A stretch of DNA of 64,000 nt from Candidatus Peregrinibacteria bacterium (GTDB lineage Bacteria; Patescibacteriota; Gracilibacteria; UBA1369; UM-FILTER-53-11): positions 1 through 64,000 of the forward strand of contig JACPMA010000017.1 of the NCBI GenBank assembly GCA_016186205.1, in the 5' to 3' direction. The translations under genes were made by a program, and so were the position numbers. Each line of letters starts with the position of its first letter. Position 1 is the stretch's first letter. The notes beneath the pieces were generated by a model. That model had not been told where the DNA came from. It saw only the letters and a program-made list of their open reading frames with translations, and did no database searches. Shown here piece by piece: positions 19,477-29,180 of the stretch.

Positions 19477-20576
19477 AAAAGTGTGCCCGGGCGGGATAAA
19501 GCAATTAATTTGGTTGAATTTTTGGTCTACAAGTTATGGTTTTCTGATACTTGCAAAACCCGGTTGCCCAGATCATGAATGATTTTGGTGTACGGAATCC
19601 TCTGGCTCGATATTGAAGATCACGAATAAGCCCAATAAGATGCTCGGCGCTGTTGCTAGTTGTTGGCAAACAATAAAGTGGAAATTCCAAATACCTTCGA
19701 TAATCCAGATAGTGTTTTAAAAGTCCGGAAATCACCGTCCTGAACGCAGGTGAAGTGATTGTTGGTTTGATCACGGCAAGCTGGTTAAGTGCATCAATAG
19801 CTTCACGATCATCACGATACAAAACGCACTGAGCTAATTTTCTTAGTCGGATAGCCAGCTTGATGTTTTTCCCGCGTGATCCGCATGACATACAGTGCTG
19901 AATACGTGACAGCAGATGAAAATGACATCGCTGAACTATCCAACCAAAGCCTTTTGCAACTACAATAAGACCGGTGTGTCCATCGCATACCAATGCGATA
20001 ATCCGGTCATACACTTCTTGCGGCAGTCGTAGCAATGCTTCATTCCATCCATGGCCGGATTCGGTACCAACTTTCAAATATGGTGGCAAAATCACTGCTT
20101 TATTACCAGAAATACTTCTCAGAAGAATGAGATAGAGCGTATATTTCTTTCCATTGAAATATTCAACGAGACCATCAACGATGGCAATTAATGGTCCATC
20201 CGGAACCGGATGCCAAGAAGTTTTTTCGTTAAATATGCTCAAGGTTTTACGCAGACGAGCTGCACGAGTATGTCTATCCAGCGATGTTTTAGATAAATTT
20301 CCTCGAAAGTACCGAAGCAGAATCTCAAACTGAATCCTACGTTCAGTTCGTCCTCGTTTCCGCTTCTAAACACGCCATGTTTTTCGACAGCTTGAACATT
20401 GCCGACGACGTTGTCCAAAACGATAAACTGCCTCACCGCAGCAGATGGATTTCTCATGTATTTTGCTCATACACGAGAAAATGCCACAAAAATCCTTTTG
20501 AAGCCTTTTAGCAACGCCATTACCTTATCTCTCTATCAACCAAATTTATTTAACTATCCCGTCCGGGCACACTTTT
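19477..20576 (-). mobile_element. IS element (DDE transposase, IS256/IS1249-like group uncertain)
   Basis: Terminal inverted repeats: left AAAAGTGTGCCCGGGCGGGATA...AATTTGGTTGA; right, reverse complemented, AAAAGTGTGCCCGGACGGGATA...AATTTGGTTGA; encloses a transposase. Confidence 0.85.
19505..20470 (-). pseudogene. Transposase with N-terminal Cys-pair region, interrupted by one in-frame TAG
   Basis: Minus frame from ATG 20470: MSKIHEKSICCGEAVYRFGQRRRQCSSCRKTWRV*KRKRGRTERRIQFEILLRYFRGNLSKTSLDRHTRAARLRKTLSIFNEKTSWHPVPDG... continuous through 19505; TAG at 20368-20366. Confidence 0.8.
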
Positions 20577-20605
20577 AAGGCGCACTCCGCTTCGCTTCGT
20601 GCGTG

Positions 20606-20992
20606 CTAAGCAAATGACTTTCCGCACCCGCAGGTACTGGTCATATTTGGATTGTTTATTTTTAGGCCGGTGGCTTCTAGGGAAGCTGTATATTCGATAT
20701 TGCTTCCTTTAATGAAACCGAGCGACATGAGGTTTAAAAAGAGTTTTGCGCCGTGAAATTCAAAAGTTTTTTCATCCGGCCCGGCTTTTTCCTGAAATGC
20801 CATAAAGTATTTAAAGCCCGCACAGCCGCCTGGAACCACGTCTATTTTAAGACCCCAACCTTGTTTTTCTTCGCGCTTGAGGAGGTCTTTGATATAGCCG
20901 GCAGCTTCCTCGGTCATAGCGAGGGTTTCTTTTGATTTGGGCGCGTCTGATTTTATTTTGGTGACGCTGCCGTCACCGTCGCAGCAAGACAT
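20606..20992 (-). CDS. HesB/IscA-family Fe-S cluster assembly protein
   Basis: DVVPGGCAGFKYFM...NNPNMTSTCGCGKSFA. Confidence 0.88.
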   Translation of the reverse strand: MSCCDGDGSVTKIKSDAPKSKETLAMTEEAAGYIKDLLKREEKQGWGLKIDVVPGGCAGFKYFMAFQEKAGPDEKTFEFHGAKLFLNLMSLGFIKGSNIEYTASLEATGLKINNPNMTSTCGCGKSFA

Positions 20993-21003
20993 AGTATGTA
21001 TGA

Positions 21004-21315
21004 TTAAGCTTGAGGCTGCATATAAGAAGCTCCGCCAGGGCCGCCTAGACGTTCTTCTAGCGCAGCGCGGATGGCCGCATTTATATCGCCTTGATGAGGA
21101 GTAAGATCAGCTTCATATATATGCGGTTGTCCCGGCAAGGTAGGGCCTGTAAAGCTTACGTATCCATTACGCACTTCAACTCTCGTGACAGTATGTGGCA
21201 CATTTTTCGGTCCGGCTTCCACTGTACGAATTTCACCCATCGACCCCGGAATACTATCGGCAATAACATCTCTATCCCTACGACCGTCTGAATTTACATC
21301 CGGATCTCTTCGCAT
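21004..21315 (-). CDS. Hypothetical protein with a dockerin/EF-hand-like DPDVNSDGRRDRD start
   Basis: 103-aa ORF between two Fe-S genes on the same strand. Confidence 0.45.
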   Translation of the reverse strand: MRRDPDVNSDGRRDRDVIADSIPGSMGEIRTVEAGPKNVPHTVTRVEVRNGYVSFTGPTLPGQPHIYEADLTPHQGDINAAIRAALEERLGGPGGASYMQPQA

Positions 21316-21348
21316 AAAATAAATTTTAAAAAATAAATGTTGCGTTAA

Positions 21349-21627
21349 TTACTCAACAAGCTGAAGTTGTATATCTTCTTCCGGGAATTCTTCATTGATG
21401 GCGTTTTGAACGCCGTATTGGAGCGTGATGGAAGAAGCCATGCAGCCCACGCATGCGCCATGAAGTTTGACTTTGAGAATTTTTTCCTGCGTGAGTTCGA
21501 CGAGTTCGATTTCGCCGCCGTCCATTTGGATGAACGGCCGGATTTTTTCGTCAATGCATTGTTGGATGCGGCCGAAAAGATTCGTTTCTACTGCACCGAC
21601 TGCCTGTTTTGCTTTATTGTCAGCCAT
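21349..21627 (-). CDS. NifU C-terminal domain protein
   Basis: IRPFIQMDGGEIELVELTQEKILKVKLHGACVGCMASSITLQYGVQNAINEEFPE (CxxC). Confidence 0.88.
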   Translation of the reverse strand: MADNKAKQAVGAVETNLFGRIQQCIDEKIRPFIQMDGGEIELVELTQEKILKVKLHGACVGCMASSITLQYGVQNAINEEFPEEDIQLQLVE

Positions 21628-21681
21628 GCGCCGATTATAGCAAAAAACGCTCATCCGGCAAGCCCAAAATGTTAAACTGGT

Positions 21682-23607
21682 GTGGTGATACGTATTATTT
21701 TCGGAATCGTTCTTCTTGTAGAAGTTTTTGCGCTGGCAAACCGTGGCGGCGGACCTCTTTTATCCCATCTGTTTTTAACCGGCGCTGCGGCTGCTATTTT
21801 GGTGATTTGTTATCTTAAAAAGATACAGTTGCGGCGCATGAACAGTTGGCCGATTTTGAGTTTTGCGGCATTTTTTATCTTTTTTGCGCTATCGCTTTTA
21901 GCTTCTCTTACGCCGGGCTACGACTTGGCTTGGTTGCTTTTGTTCGCCAACGCAGGCCTTTTGTTTTTTATAATCAGCAGCCTGGAAATTTCCGAAAAAG
22001 ATTTGCGGATTTTTTCCATCGGTTTGATTGGCGTTGCAGTTGCGGATACGCTCATCGGTTATTTTATTTATACCCAGACCGCATTCCCGCGTTTCGCAGG
22101 AACATTTATAGATCTCGCTGCGCCATACACTTCTTTTGGCAATGATTACGCCGATTTTATTTTGTTGATTTTGCCGCTTGCACTTGCGCGGTTTTTTGAA
22201 AAACACAGGCGTTTAACCACCACGGTTGTGTTCGGATTCGCCGCCGCAATTTTGTTTTCAGGATTTTTGTTGAGTTTTTCGCGAGCTGCATGGGTGAGTC
22301 TTTTCATAGTCATTATTTTAGCCGGAGTATGGTTTTTTTATTACAAAAGTTTTCCGCAAAACTTTACATCTCCGCGCCGTATTTTTATGCGACTGGCCGC
22401 TGGAATTCTTTTAACCGTTTTGCTTGTTACGGCGCTGCAGACTGTTCGAAGTAGAAAGTTTCAAACCACGCCTTTGTTTTATAAGGCTTTGTTTCAAGCG
22501 GACGAAGGAAGCGCATCCGTAAACGAAAGGATCGATTTTTGGAAAGGCGCTGTCAAGCTTATTGCCGAGCGTCCGCTTTTTGGAAGCGGTGTTTTGAGTT
22601 TCAAATATCTATACCCGCGCTATCAGGAAAAATTCGGCGCCAACTGGGATCATCCGCATAATCTATTTTTAAATATCGGAGTTGAAAACGGTATTTTTGC
22701 CGCGCTGTTTTTTATGGTTTTTCTCGGGAGCATAGCCGTCATTTGCGCGCGTTTTTTGTGGAAAAACCCCGGGCATGGAATTTTATTTTTTTTGCTGGGG
22801 TCGCTCGGGGCTTTTGGCCACAACCTTTTGGATTTAAATTTTATCGTTTCGAATTTTACCCTCTTTATCGTTTTTCTTGCGATTGGAGCCGCGCACGCGC
22901 GGGCGGCAAAATCGGTACAGCGGCTTCACAGCAGCATATTTATTCTGCGTTTTGCGATGATAGCGAGTTTATTGTTGGTTATGCTCGGTTTACACGAGGG
23001 GTTTTATAATTATCATTTTAAAAAAGGGCGCGCCGCACTGACATCTGGAAATCTTGGCGAAGCTACCCTGCGACTGGAAAAATCAAAAAATCTTTTTTTT
23101 CAGCGGGATTTGGCAAATTATCTTTCTGCTGCGTATAAAAAACAGTACGAATCGACGCGCGATATTGCGTGGCGGCAGAAAGAAATTCGGCTTCTTCGAG
23201 AAACCGATCAAGCAACGCTTGATGCAAAGCTTTTAAGCAGGCTTGGGGAAATTTACATGGATGAAAAGAAATACGCGGAAGCGGAAAATTTATTCACACG
23301 GGCGATAAATTTGGATTCGTCGAACAATTTGAAATATTATTTTCTTTTTCTTGATGCGCAGAAAAAACAGGGGAAGCGCACGCCGCCGGGGATGCGCGAA
23401 AAAATCAAAAACTTGCTCGCGGAATATATTACGATTCTGCGCTTCAACCATCATATGACTATTTTGACGGATAATCCTACTTACGCCGGCAAATTATATG
23501 ATTTTTTCAGCATGAGAAAGGAACGCGAGCAGCTTGATGCGATTTGGTTTGAGGAATTGATTAAATTTACGAGTAAATACGGGAAAGTTCCCAAGTCGGT
23601 TTTGTAA
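21682..23607 (+). CDS. O-antigen ligase/polymerase family membrane protein with C-terminal TPR
   Basis: 641 aa multi-TM; RPLFGSGVLSFKYLYPRYQEKFGANWDHPHNLFLNIGVENGIFAALFF; TPR-like GEIYMDEKKYAEAENLFTRAINLD. Confidence 0.8.
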   Translation: MVIRIIFGIVLLVEVFALANRGGGPLLSHLFLTGAAAAILVICYLKKIQLRRMNSWPILSFAAFFIFFALSLLASLTPGYDLAWLLLFANAGLLFFIISSLEISEKDLRIFSIGLIGVAVADTLIGYFIYTQTAFPRFAGTFIDLAAPYTSFGNDYADFILLILPLALARFFEKHRRLTTTVVFGFAAAILFSGFLLSFSRAAWVSLFIVIILAGVWFFYYKSFPQNFTSPRRIFMRLAAGILLTVLLVTALQTVRSRKFQTTPLFYKALFQADEGSASVNERIDFWKGAVKLIAERPLFGSGVLSFKYLYPRYQEKFGANWDHPHNLFLNIGVENGIFAALFFMVFLGSIAVICARFLWKNPGHGILFFLLGSLGAFGHNLLDLNFIVSNFTLFIVFLAIGAAHARAAKSVQRLHSSIFILRFAMIASLLLVMLGLHEGFYNYHFKKGRAALTSGNLGEATLRLEKSKNLFFQRDLANYLSAAYKKQYESTRDIAWRQKEIRLLRETDQATLDAKLLSRLGEIYMDEKKYAEAENLFTRAINLDSSNNLKYYFLFLDAQKKQGKRTPPGMREKIKNLLAEYITILRFNHHMTILTDNPTYAGKLYDFFSMRKEREQLDAIWFEELIKFTSKYGKVPKSVL

Positions 23608-23618
23608 GAGGCTTTTTT

Positions 23619-24230
23619 ATGCAACTTTTGATCGCCACAAAGAACCCCGGGAAATTTTCTGAAATATCAGAGGTTTTGCGTTCACTGCCGCTTGAACTAT
23701 TAAGTCTGCGCAACCTCGGAATCAAAGATGAAGTCGAGGAGCATGGTGACACGCACGAAGCGAACGCAATTTTAAAAGCGCGCTATTTTTATGAAAAAAC
23801 CGGCTTGCCGACGCTTGGCGAAGATTCCGGAATTTACGTAGATGCGTTTCCAGGCGAGCTTGGCGTGCAGACACGGCGGTGGGAAGGGCTTCATCATGCT
23901 TCTGATGAAGAATGGGTTGAATATTTTTTGAAGAAGCTGGAAGTTTTTCCGAAAGAAAAGCGCACCGCAAAATTTGTGTGTGCGGCAGCGCTCATTTTTG
24001 ACAGCGCGTCTTTTAAAAAACCACATATATTCTTTGGAGAAACGCACGGAATTATTACACCGCAGCTCGAAGCTCCGCTTAAAGCCGGGATTCCGATTTC
24101 ATCATGCTTTCGTCCTGAAGGTTGCTCAAAAGTCTACGCGGCGCTTACAGCGGAAGAAAAAAACCGCGTAAGCCATCGCGGGAAAGCGATGCATGCAGTG
24201 AAGAATTTTTTAGAGCAATTACTGGTATAA
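23619..24230 (+). CDS. rdgB: RdgB/HAM1 XTP/dITP diphosphatase
   Basis: MQLLIATKNPGKFSEISEVL...LPTLGEDSGIYVDAFPG...; variant but clear. Confidence 0.85.
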   Translation: MQLLIATKNPGKFSEISEVLRSLPLELLSLRNLGIKDEVEEHGDTHEANAILKARYFYEKTGLPTLGEDSGIYVDAFPGELGVQTRRWEGLHHASDEEWVEYFLKKLEVFPKEKRTAKFVCAAALIFDSASFKKPHIFFGETHGIITPQLEAPLKAGIPISSCFRPEGCSKVYAALTAEEKNRVSHRGKAMHAVKNFLEQLLV

Positions 24231-24263
24231 TATGGCGGCGAAATAAATAGGCAAAGTCAGTAT

Positions 24264-24340
24264 CGGGGTGTAGCGCAGATGGCTAGCGCGCTTCGTTCGG
24301 GACGAAGAGGTCCCGGGTTCAAATCCCGGCACCCCGACCA
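24264..24340 (+). tRNA. tRNA-Pro(CGG)
   Basis: CGGGGTG acceptor, loop TTCGGGA, T-arm CCGGGTTCAAATCCCGG, encoded CCA. Confidence 0.93.
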
Positions 24341-24482
24341 GTATTAGATTTAATTTCGGTACCATTGGTTTTGTACAAAATGGGATTTGAATGCCGGACC
24401 GCGCGGGCACCCGAGCGGAGCGAAGGGTCGCGCGGGAGGCAAGCCGGCGCGCCGAGCGCGAAGAGCGCGAGGACGGCGCCGG

Positions 24483-24503
24483 CAAATCCCGGCACCCCGA
24501 CCA
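24483..24503 (+). repeat. Duplicate of tRNA-Pro 3' end
   Basis: CAAATCCCGGCACCCCGACCA identical to 24320-24340. Confidence 0.85.
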
Positions 24504-24706
24504 CACACACGAGCTTTAGCGAGTATGCTTCGTTCTCTCGGCCCAGCAGGGCAGTATTTGCATACGCTAATATATTCTTTAGCAGGTTAAAATTCACTCA
24601 CATGAGTGAATTTTAAAAGACAATTGATCTTTGGCAATACAGTGTAAATTGGCAAGATGGGCGATTTCTGTTATACTAATGAGAATATTTTTAACAAATA
24701 CTTAAT

Positions 24707-25450
24707 ATGCAAACAAAAGTGAATCCATGGATGGTATCTACCTTATTGCTCGCCGGACTTGTAATTGGTTTTGGCGTAGCGCAACTTCCGGCATTTGGCG
24801 CTGCGGCGAAAGAAGGAGCACAAGGCGAAAGACCGGCAGCTGTCCAACCCAAGCCTGCGCCGTCGCAAGCCGAACTTCCATCCGCAGCCAACGAAATCAA
24901 TCTTGCGCCAATATCAACATCTGACCATGTTCGCGGTCCGGCTAATGCGAAAATCACGCTTGTTGAATTTTCCGATACCGAATGTCCGTTCTGTAAACGT
25001 TTTCATTCCACTATGCAACAGGTTCTTCAGAAATATCCCAATGATGTGCGGTGGGTTTATCGGCATTTCCCGCTTGATCAACTTCATTCCAAAGCGCGTA
25101 AAGAAGCGGAAGCAACCGAATGCGCCAATGAACTTGGCGGGCCAGAAACATTCTGGGCGTATATTGACCGTCTTTTTGAAGTTACGCCGTCGAATGACGG
25201 CCTCGATCCGCAGCAGCTTCCGATCATCGCGGCTTATGTAGGCTTGGATAAATCAAAATTTGCATCATGTCTTGCAAGCGGAAAGTACGCACAGCACGTT
25301 GCGGACGATCTTGCAGGCGCTGAAGCGGCCGGCGGTAGAGGCACGCCGTATACTATCCTTCTTGCTCCTGACGGCTCAAAATACCCGCTTTCCGGTGCAT
25401 TGCCTTTTGAAAAAGTCGCAGCGACTATTGAACAGGCGCTTGGAAAGTAA
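24707..25450 (+). CDS. DsbA-family thioredoxin-fold protein, membrane anchored
   Basis: N-terminal TM; ITLVEFSDTECPFCKRFHSTM (CPFC); GGRGTPYTILLAPDG. Confidence 0.9.
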   Translation: MQTKVNPWMVSTLLLAGLVIGFGVAQLPAFGAAAKEGAQGERPAAVQPKPAPSQAELPSAANEINLAPISTSDHVRGPANAKITLVEFSDTECPFCKRFHSTMQQVLQKYPNDVRWVYRHFPLDQLHSKARKEAEATECANELGGPETFWAYIDRLFEVTPSNDGLDPQQLPIIAAYVGLDKSKFASCLASGKYAQHVADDLAGAEAAGGRGTPYTILLAPDGSKYPLSGALPFEKVAATIEQALGK

Positions 25451-26450
25451 AAGAATTTTGGAACGGTAATATTTCAATCCACACGGGCGTGAGATCTAAA
25501 AAAATCTCGCGCCCTTTTTCGTCAAAAAATTTTGTCGGAGATTCAAGCGATTCCTTTTTCCATTTTCCTTGGATGACGCGGCCATGCTGAAAAACCGTTG
25601 CTTCGCCATCGGCGATTGTTTTTATGGAAATTGTAAGCTGGGGGTCGCCGTTATCCCAAGCTTTGACGCGTTGGACTATTACCGTGCGAGGCGAAATTTG
25701 ATTGTTGTTTGCTTGATCTATATGCGGTTTTTTCGCCTGAAAGCGGTTGTATGAATTTGCCGCTGGATCATATTCATAATCAACACGATATGTTGGAAAG
25801 CCAAAATCGATCGAGACTTTAGATACAGCAGGATAATTTTCAAAATCCGCAGAGCGCTGCGTGCGCTGTGAATTTTTTTGCAGATTTTCCAAATGAGCCG
25901 GTTTCTGCCAAACCCAATTTTTATCCGCAGCCAATTTTTCCATCGCTTCGCGGCCGGAAAACATTGTGTGTTCAAGACTTGTTTTCCCCACATTTTCGCG
26001 CCGGAAATAATCTTCCAAAACAAACTGATCCGCATTTAAAATATCTTCTTTTGCGAGGCGCCGTAAGACGTCGCTGTGCCCGCCCACGTGTACATACACG
26101 CCTTTCCATTCGTGCATCCAGTCGAGAAAGTAACTGCGGGCGCTTCTAACCGGACCGAATTTTTCCGGAATATTTCCAGGCATAAAAATCGCCAAAAACC
26201 GCGTAATGCCGCCTTCGGTCGGCGCTTCATATACTTTGTCCGCTAAAGAAAGTCCTTTTTGAAACGGTCGCGCAAGCAGTTCATTTTCAATCATTACGCC
26301 GATAGGTGGAGTAAGCGGTTTGTAAAGATTGATACCCGGTGCGCCATCTATTCCGCGAAATATCAAAAACGCAAAATATCCAGCTGATGCAGCTGCAGTT
26401 ACGGCTAGAAATAAAAAAATGCCTTTTCGCAAAAACCGATATGCTGACAT
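25425..26450 (-). CDS. DUF3048 (YerB-like) protein
   Basis: PIGVMIENELLARPFQKGLSLADKVYEAPTEGGITRFLAIFM...GPVRSARSYFLDWMHEWKGVYVHVGGH. Confidence 0.8.
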   Translation of the reverse strand: MSAYRFLRKGIFLFLAVTAAASAGYFAFLIFRGIDGAPGINLYKPLTPPIGVMIENELLARPFQKGLSLADKVYEAPTEGGITRFLAIFMPGNIPEKFGPVRSARSYFLDWMHEWKGVYVHVGGHSDVLRRLAKEDILNADQFVLEDYFRRENVGKTSLEHTMFSGREAMEKLAADKNWVWQKPAHLENLQKNSQRTQRSADFENYPAVSKVSIDFGFPTYRVDYEYDPAANSYNRFQAKKPHIDQANNNQISPRTVIVQRVKAWDNGDPQLTISIKTIADGEATVFQHGRVIQGKWKKESLESPTKFFDEKGREIFLDLTPVWIEILPFQNSFTFQAPVQ

Positions 26451-26469
26451 AACTCATTGGATTATATCA

Positions 26470-27636
26470 CTAGGCGCCACCGTGAGCCGTCCCTCCATGA
26501 ACTTCCTCGGCTGCATGCGGAGTATGTTTAGCCACTTCTTTCGCCGCTTCTTTCGGCGTTTCTTTTGCAACTTCTTTTCCAGCATGACCTGCGGCGCGAG
26601 CCGCTTTTCGCGATCCTTGCGCTGCCAATTCTCCAGCGCGCGCTACGACCTGCCTTGCTGTTCCGGCACCAGCTTCTTCCGCAATTAGAGTCCGTATTCC
26701 GACTGCGCCAGCCGCGGTCAATACCTCTCCTACGGCCGGTTTTTCCGCTACACGGGCGGCGGTCGCAGCAGCATCGGTAGCCGCTTCAATCGCTTTTTGA
26801 GCAGCTGAACGAGCGCTAGCGGCCGCAGCTTCTCCGGTCCTTTTCACCGCATCTTTTGCAACGCCGCCGCCTATAAGCATAAGAGCAACATCAAAATAAT
26901 GTTTTCCTAAAACATAACCCGTGGTCGCGCCGCCTTCTTGATGTATGGATTCGGCGTATTCTCCACTGCGTAGAAATCCGGCCGCCAATTCATCCAAATG
27001 TTTAAGAGATTCTCCAACGGCCCCCATAACTTGTTGTGCTTGCCGCTGTTCTTCTTCTGAAGCAAAAACTCCAAGTGATTTTCGTCCTTCGTTGGCAAGG
27101 GTAGCGACGCCGCTGCCAAGTTCGGCAGCGCCGCCGAAAATACCAGCGACAAAGTTCACCCCCGGAATCCTTTTTACTTTTTCCCAAAATTTTCGCGGTC
27201 GCGCATAATCCTCCTTTTCTTTTTTAAAAACACGAAGAAGCCATACGGGATCTTCATGTTCCATTGCGCTGCTAATTTGGTGTTTATATGAAGTCCACGC
27301 TTCGCTAAAAGGAGGCAACCCTCCATATGCCTCGCGGAATTTATCAGTACAGGTAATGTACGCACGCCAAAGTTCGGCTCGTTTTTCCGAAGGAGCTGCA
27401 TCATACGCAGCTTTTCCTAAACGCATAATTACAGCAAGTTGTTTTTCTAAAGTCGGCGGTTGTTCAGGTTCGGTTTCAGGCAGCTTTGGCGCTGAATTTA
27501 ATCTTGCCATAGCACCGCCTACAACATGTTCTCCGGCAGCAGTATCAATTCCAGCTTTAGGTTTTTGCCCGGAAGATTCACGCTGTTGTTCGGGTTCTGC
27601 GTTAATCCGATTATCTCCATGCATTTCTGCGCCCAT
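26470..27636 (-). CDS. Hypothetical protein, Ala-rich C-terminus
   Basis: 388 aa, VNFVAGIFGGAAELGSG glycine-rich stretch, Ala/Lys/Glu repeats at C-terminus. Confidence 0.55.
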   Translation of the reverse strand: MGAEMHGDNRINAEPEQQRESSGQKPKAGIDTAAGEHVVGGAMARLNSAPKLPETEPEQPPTLEKQLAVIMRLGKAAYDAAPSEKRAELWRAYITCTDKFREAYGGLPPFSEAWTSYKHQISSAMEHEDPVWLLRVFKKEKEDYARPRKFWEKVKRIPGVNFVAGIFGGAAELGSGVATLANEGRKSLGVFASEEEQRQAQQVMGAVGESLKHLDELAAGFLRSGEYAESIHQEGGATTGYVLGKHYFDVALMLIGGGVAKDAVKRTGEAAAASARSAAQKAIEAATDAAATAARVAEKPAVGEVLTAAGAVGIRTLIAEEAGAGTARQVVARAGELAAQGSRKAARAAGHAGKEVAKETPKEAAKEVAKHTPHAAEEVHGGTAHGGA

Positions 27637-27773
27637 ATTTTATGATTAGATTATATGATAATATCATATTTTTAGCTGTTCGCCAACTGGCGTATGGTCC
27701 AAGTTTGATTTCATAAACGTTGTCCTTATATTATAATGCACGAGGCAATTTTAAGATTGTCTTTATTTTTATA

Positions 27774-27799
27774 AAAGGCTCGCCCTGCGAGCTCGCCTA
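27774..27799 (+). repeat. GGCTCGCC palindromic 5' element, copy 1 (upstream of efp)
   Basis: AAAAGGCTCGCCCTGCGAGCTCGCCTA directly before ATG 27800. Confidence 0.6.
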
Positions 27800-28360
27800 A
27801 TGGCAGAGTCAATCACCGATTTAAAGGTAGGCCGCCTAGTAAATTACAACAACGAGCCGTGCATAATTGTTTCGAACGGTTTTATGCGTACGGCCCAGCG
27901 CAAGCCGGTTATGCGGACAAAGTTGCGCGGAGTTATTACCGGCAAAGTTTTTGAAAAAACATTCATTGCCGGCGAAAATTTTGAACTGGTCAATATTGAA
28001 AAAGTGCGAGCACAATATATGTATAAAGATGCAGATACGGCGTATTTTATGGACTCTGCGACATTCGATCAATTTTCCATGCCGCTTGAGGTCGTGGGCG
28101 AAATGGTGAAATTTTTAAAGGAAGGAGAGGACGCGGCGGTTACTCGTTATGAAGGAAGGCCAATCGGCATTGATTTGCCTGTGAAGGTTGCCTTGAAAGT
28201 TTCCGAAACAACCCCGGGTGTTCGTGGAGATACTGCGCAGGGAGGAACAAAAGCAGCGACCCTTGAAACGGGAATAGTTGTGCAGGTGCCGCTGTTTATT
28301 GAAGAGGGAGACAGTATCCGCGTCAATACGGAGACAGGGGAGTATGTGGAGCGCGCATAG
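27800..28360 (+). CDS. efp: Elongation factor P
   Basis: MAESITDLKVGRLVNYNNEPCIIVSNGFMRTAQRKPVMRTKLRGVITGKVFEKTF...GDSIRVNTETGEYVERA. Confidence 0.92.
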   Translation: MAESITDLKVGRLVNYNNEPCIIVSNGFMRTAQRKPVMRTKLRGVITGKVFEKTFIAGENFELVNIEKVRAQYMYKDADTAYFMDSATFDQFSMPLEVVGEMVKFLKEGEDAAVTRYEGRPIGIDLPVKVALKVSETTPGVRGDTAQGGTKAATLETGIVVQVPLFIEEGDSIRVNTETGEYVERA

Positions 28361-29180
28361 CAGCCCATTTTTCCAATCCGATATTTCCCCAAACACGTAC
28401 GACCGGAAGGCGGAAGAAATTTTCACGTGTGATTATATTTTCTTCCGGATTGCGCGGCTGGGTAAAACTTCTGGCTAAATCATAGCCGGCTTCTTGCGCA
28501 AGTTTTTCAATTTCATTGTTAAAATCGCCGAAAGGATAAGCAAAAACTTGAATTGGCGTGCCGAATTTTTCCTCAAGTATTTTTTTCGATTCAAAAATTT
28601 CTTCGCGCGCTTTTTTGCTGCGCGTGAGATACGGATGCCAAAGCGTATGTGATCCTATTTCCATCCCGGCGTCTTTTAATTGCTGGAGTTGTTCCCACGT
28701 AAGATACGCGCGATGCCCGATGAGATTCGCCGGCACAAAAATAGTCGCAGTCATATTGTATTTTTTTAGAAGCGGATACGCAGTGGTAAAAACGCTTTTG
28801 TAAGCATCATCAAAATTAATAATCACAGGGCGTTTTCCGGCCGCGATCGGCAGCGGCTTGCTGTCTTTAAAATAAGCGATGACATCGGAAAAATGGACAG
28901 TTTGAAAATTATTTTCCTGGAGATATTGAAGATGTTTTTCGAACCATTCCGGCTCGATAAAAAAACTTTTTGTGGCGGAATTTGCGTTTTTCGGCGGCGA
29001 GCCGATATGGTGGTAGACGAGAATTGGGATTGAGAGAGCGGCGGGAGTAGTGATAGTGGTAGGAGATGGTGGTAGATAGTAGGAGATAGTGGCGGATTGT
29101 TTAGGCGGATTTTTTAAGGCAAAAGCAAAGATACTTACGGTGAATAAAATGCCGGCTGCGGCCAAAAAGATTTTTTTCAT
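28323..29180 (-). CDS. Polysaccharide deacetylase (NodB-like)
   Basis: IPILVYHHIG...RPVIINFDDAYKSVF...GMEIGSHTLWHPYLT. Confidence 0.9.
   Translation of the reverse strand: MKKIFLAAAGILFTVSIFAFALKNPPKQSATISYYLPPSPTTITTPAALSIPILVYHHIGSPPKNANSATKSFFIEPEWFEKHLQYLQENNFQTVHFSDVIAYFKDSKPLPIAAGKRPVIINFDDAYKSVFTTAYPLLKKYNMTATIFVPANLIGHRAYLTWEQLQQLKDAGMEIGSHTLWHPYLTRSKKAREEIFESKKILEEKFGTPIQVFAYPFGDFNNEIEKLAQEAGYDLARSFTQPRNPEENIITRENFFRLPVVRVWGNIGLEKWAAMRAPHTPLSPY

Noticed and set aside
19465-20583. TTTAAGG as target-site duplication of the IS
   Set aside because: TTTAAGG occurs on both flanks but not at symmetric distances from the TIR ends; not proven.
24365-24616. Plus ORFs across the tRNA-Pro spacer (APERSEGSRGRQAG...)
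   Set aside because: Translation of structured repeat DNA and tRNA 3' end; not a credible protein.
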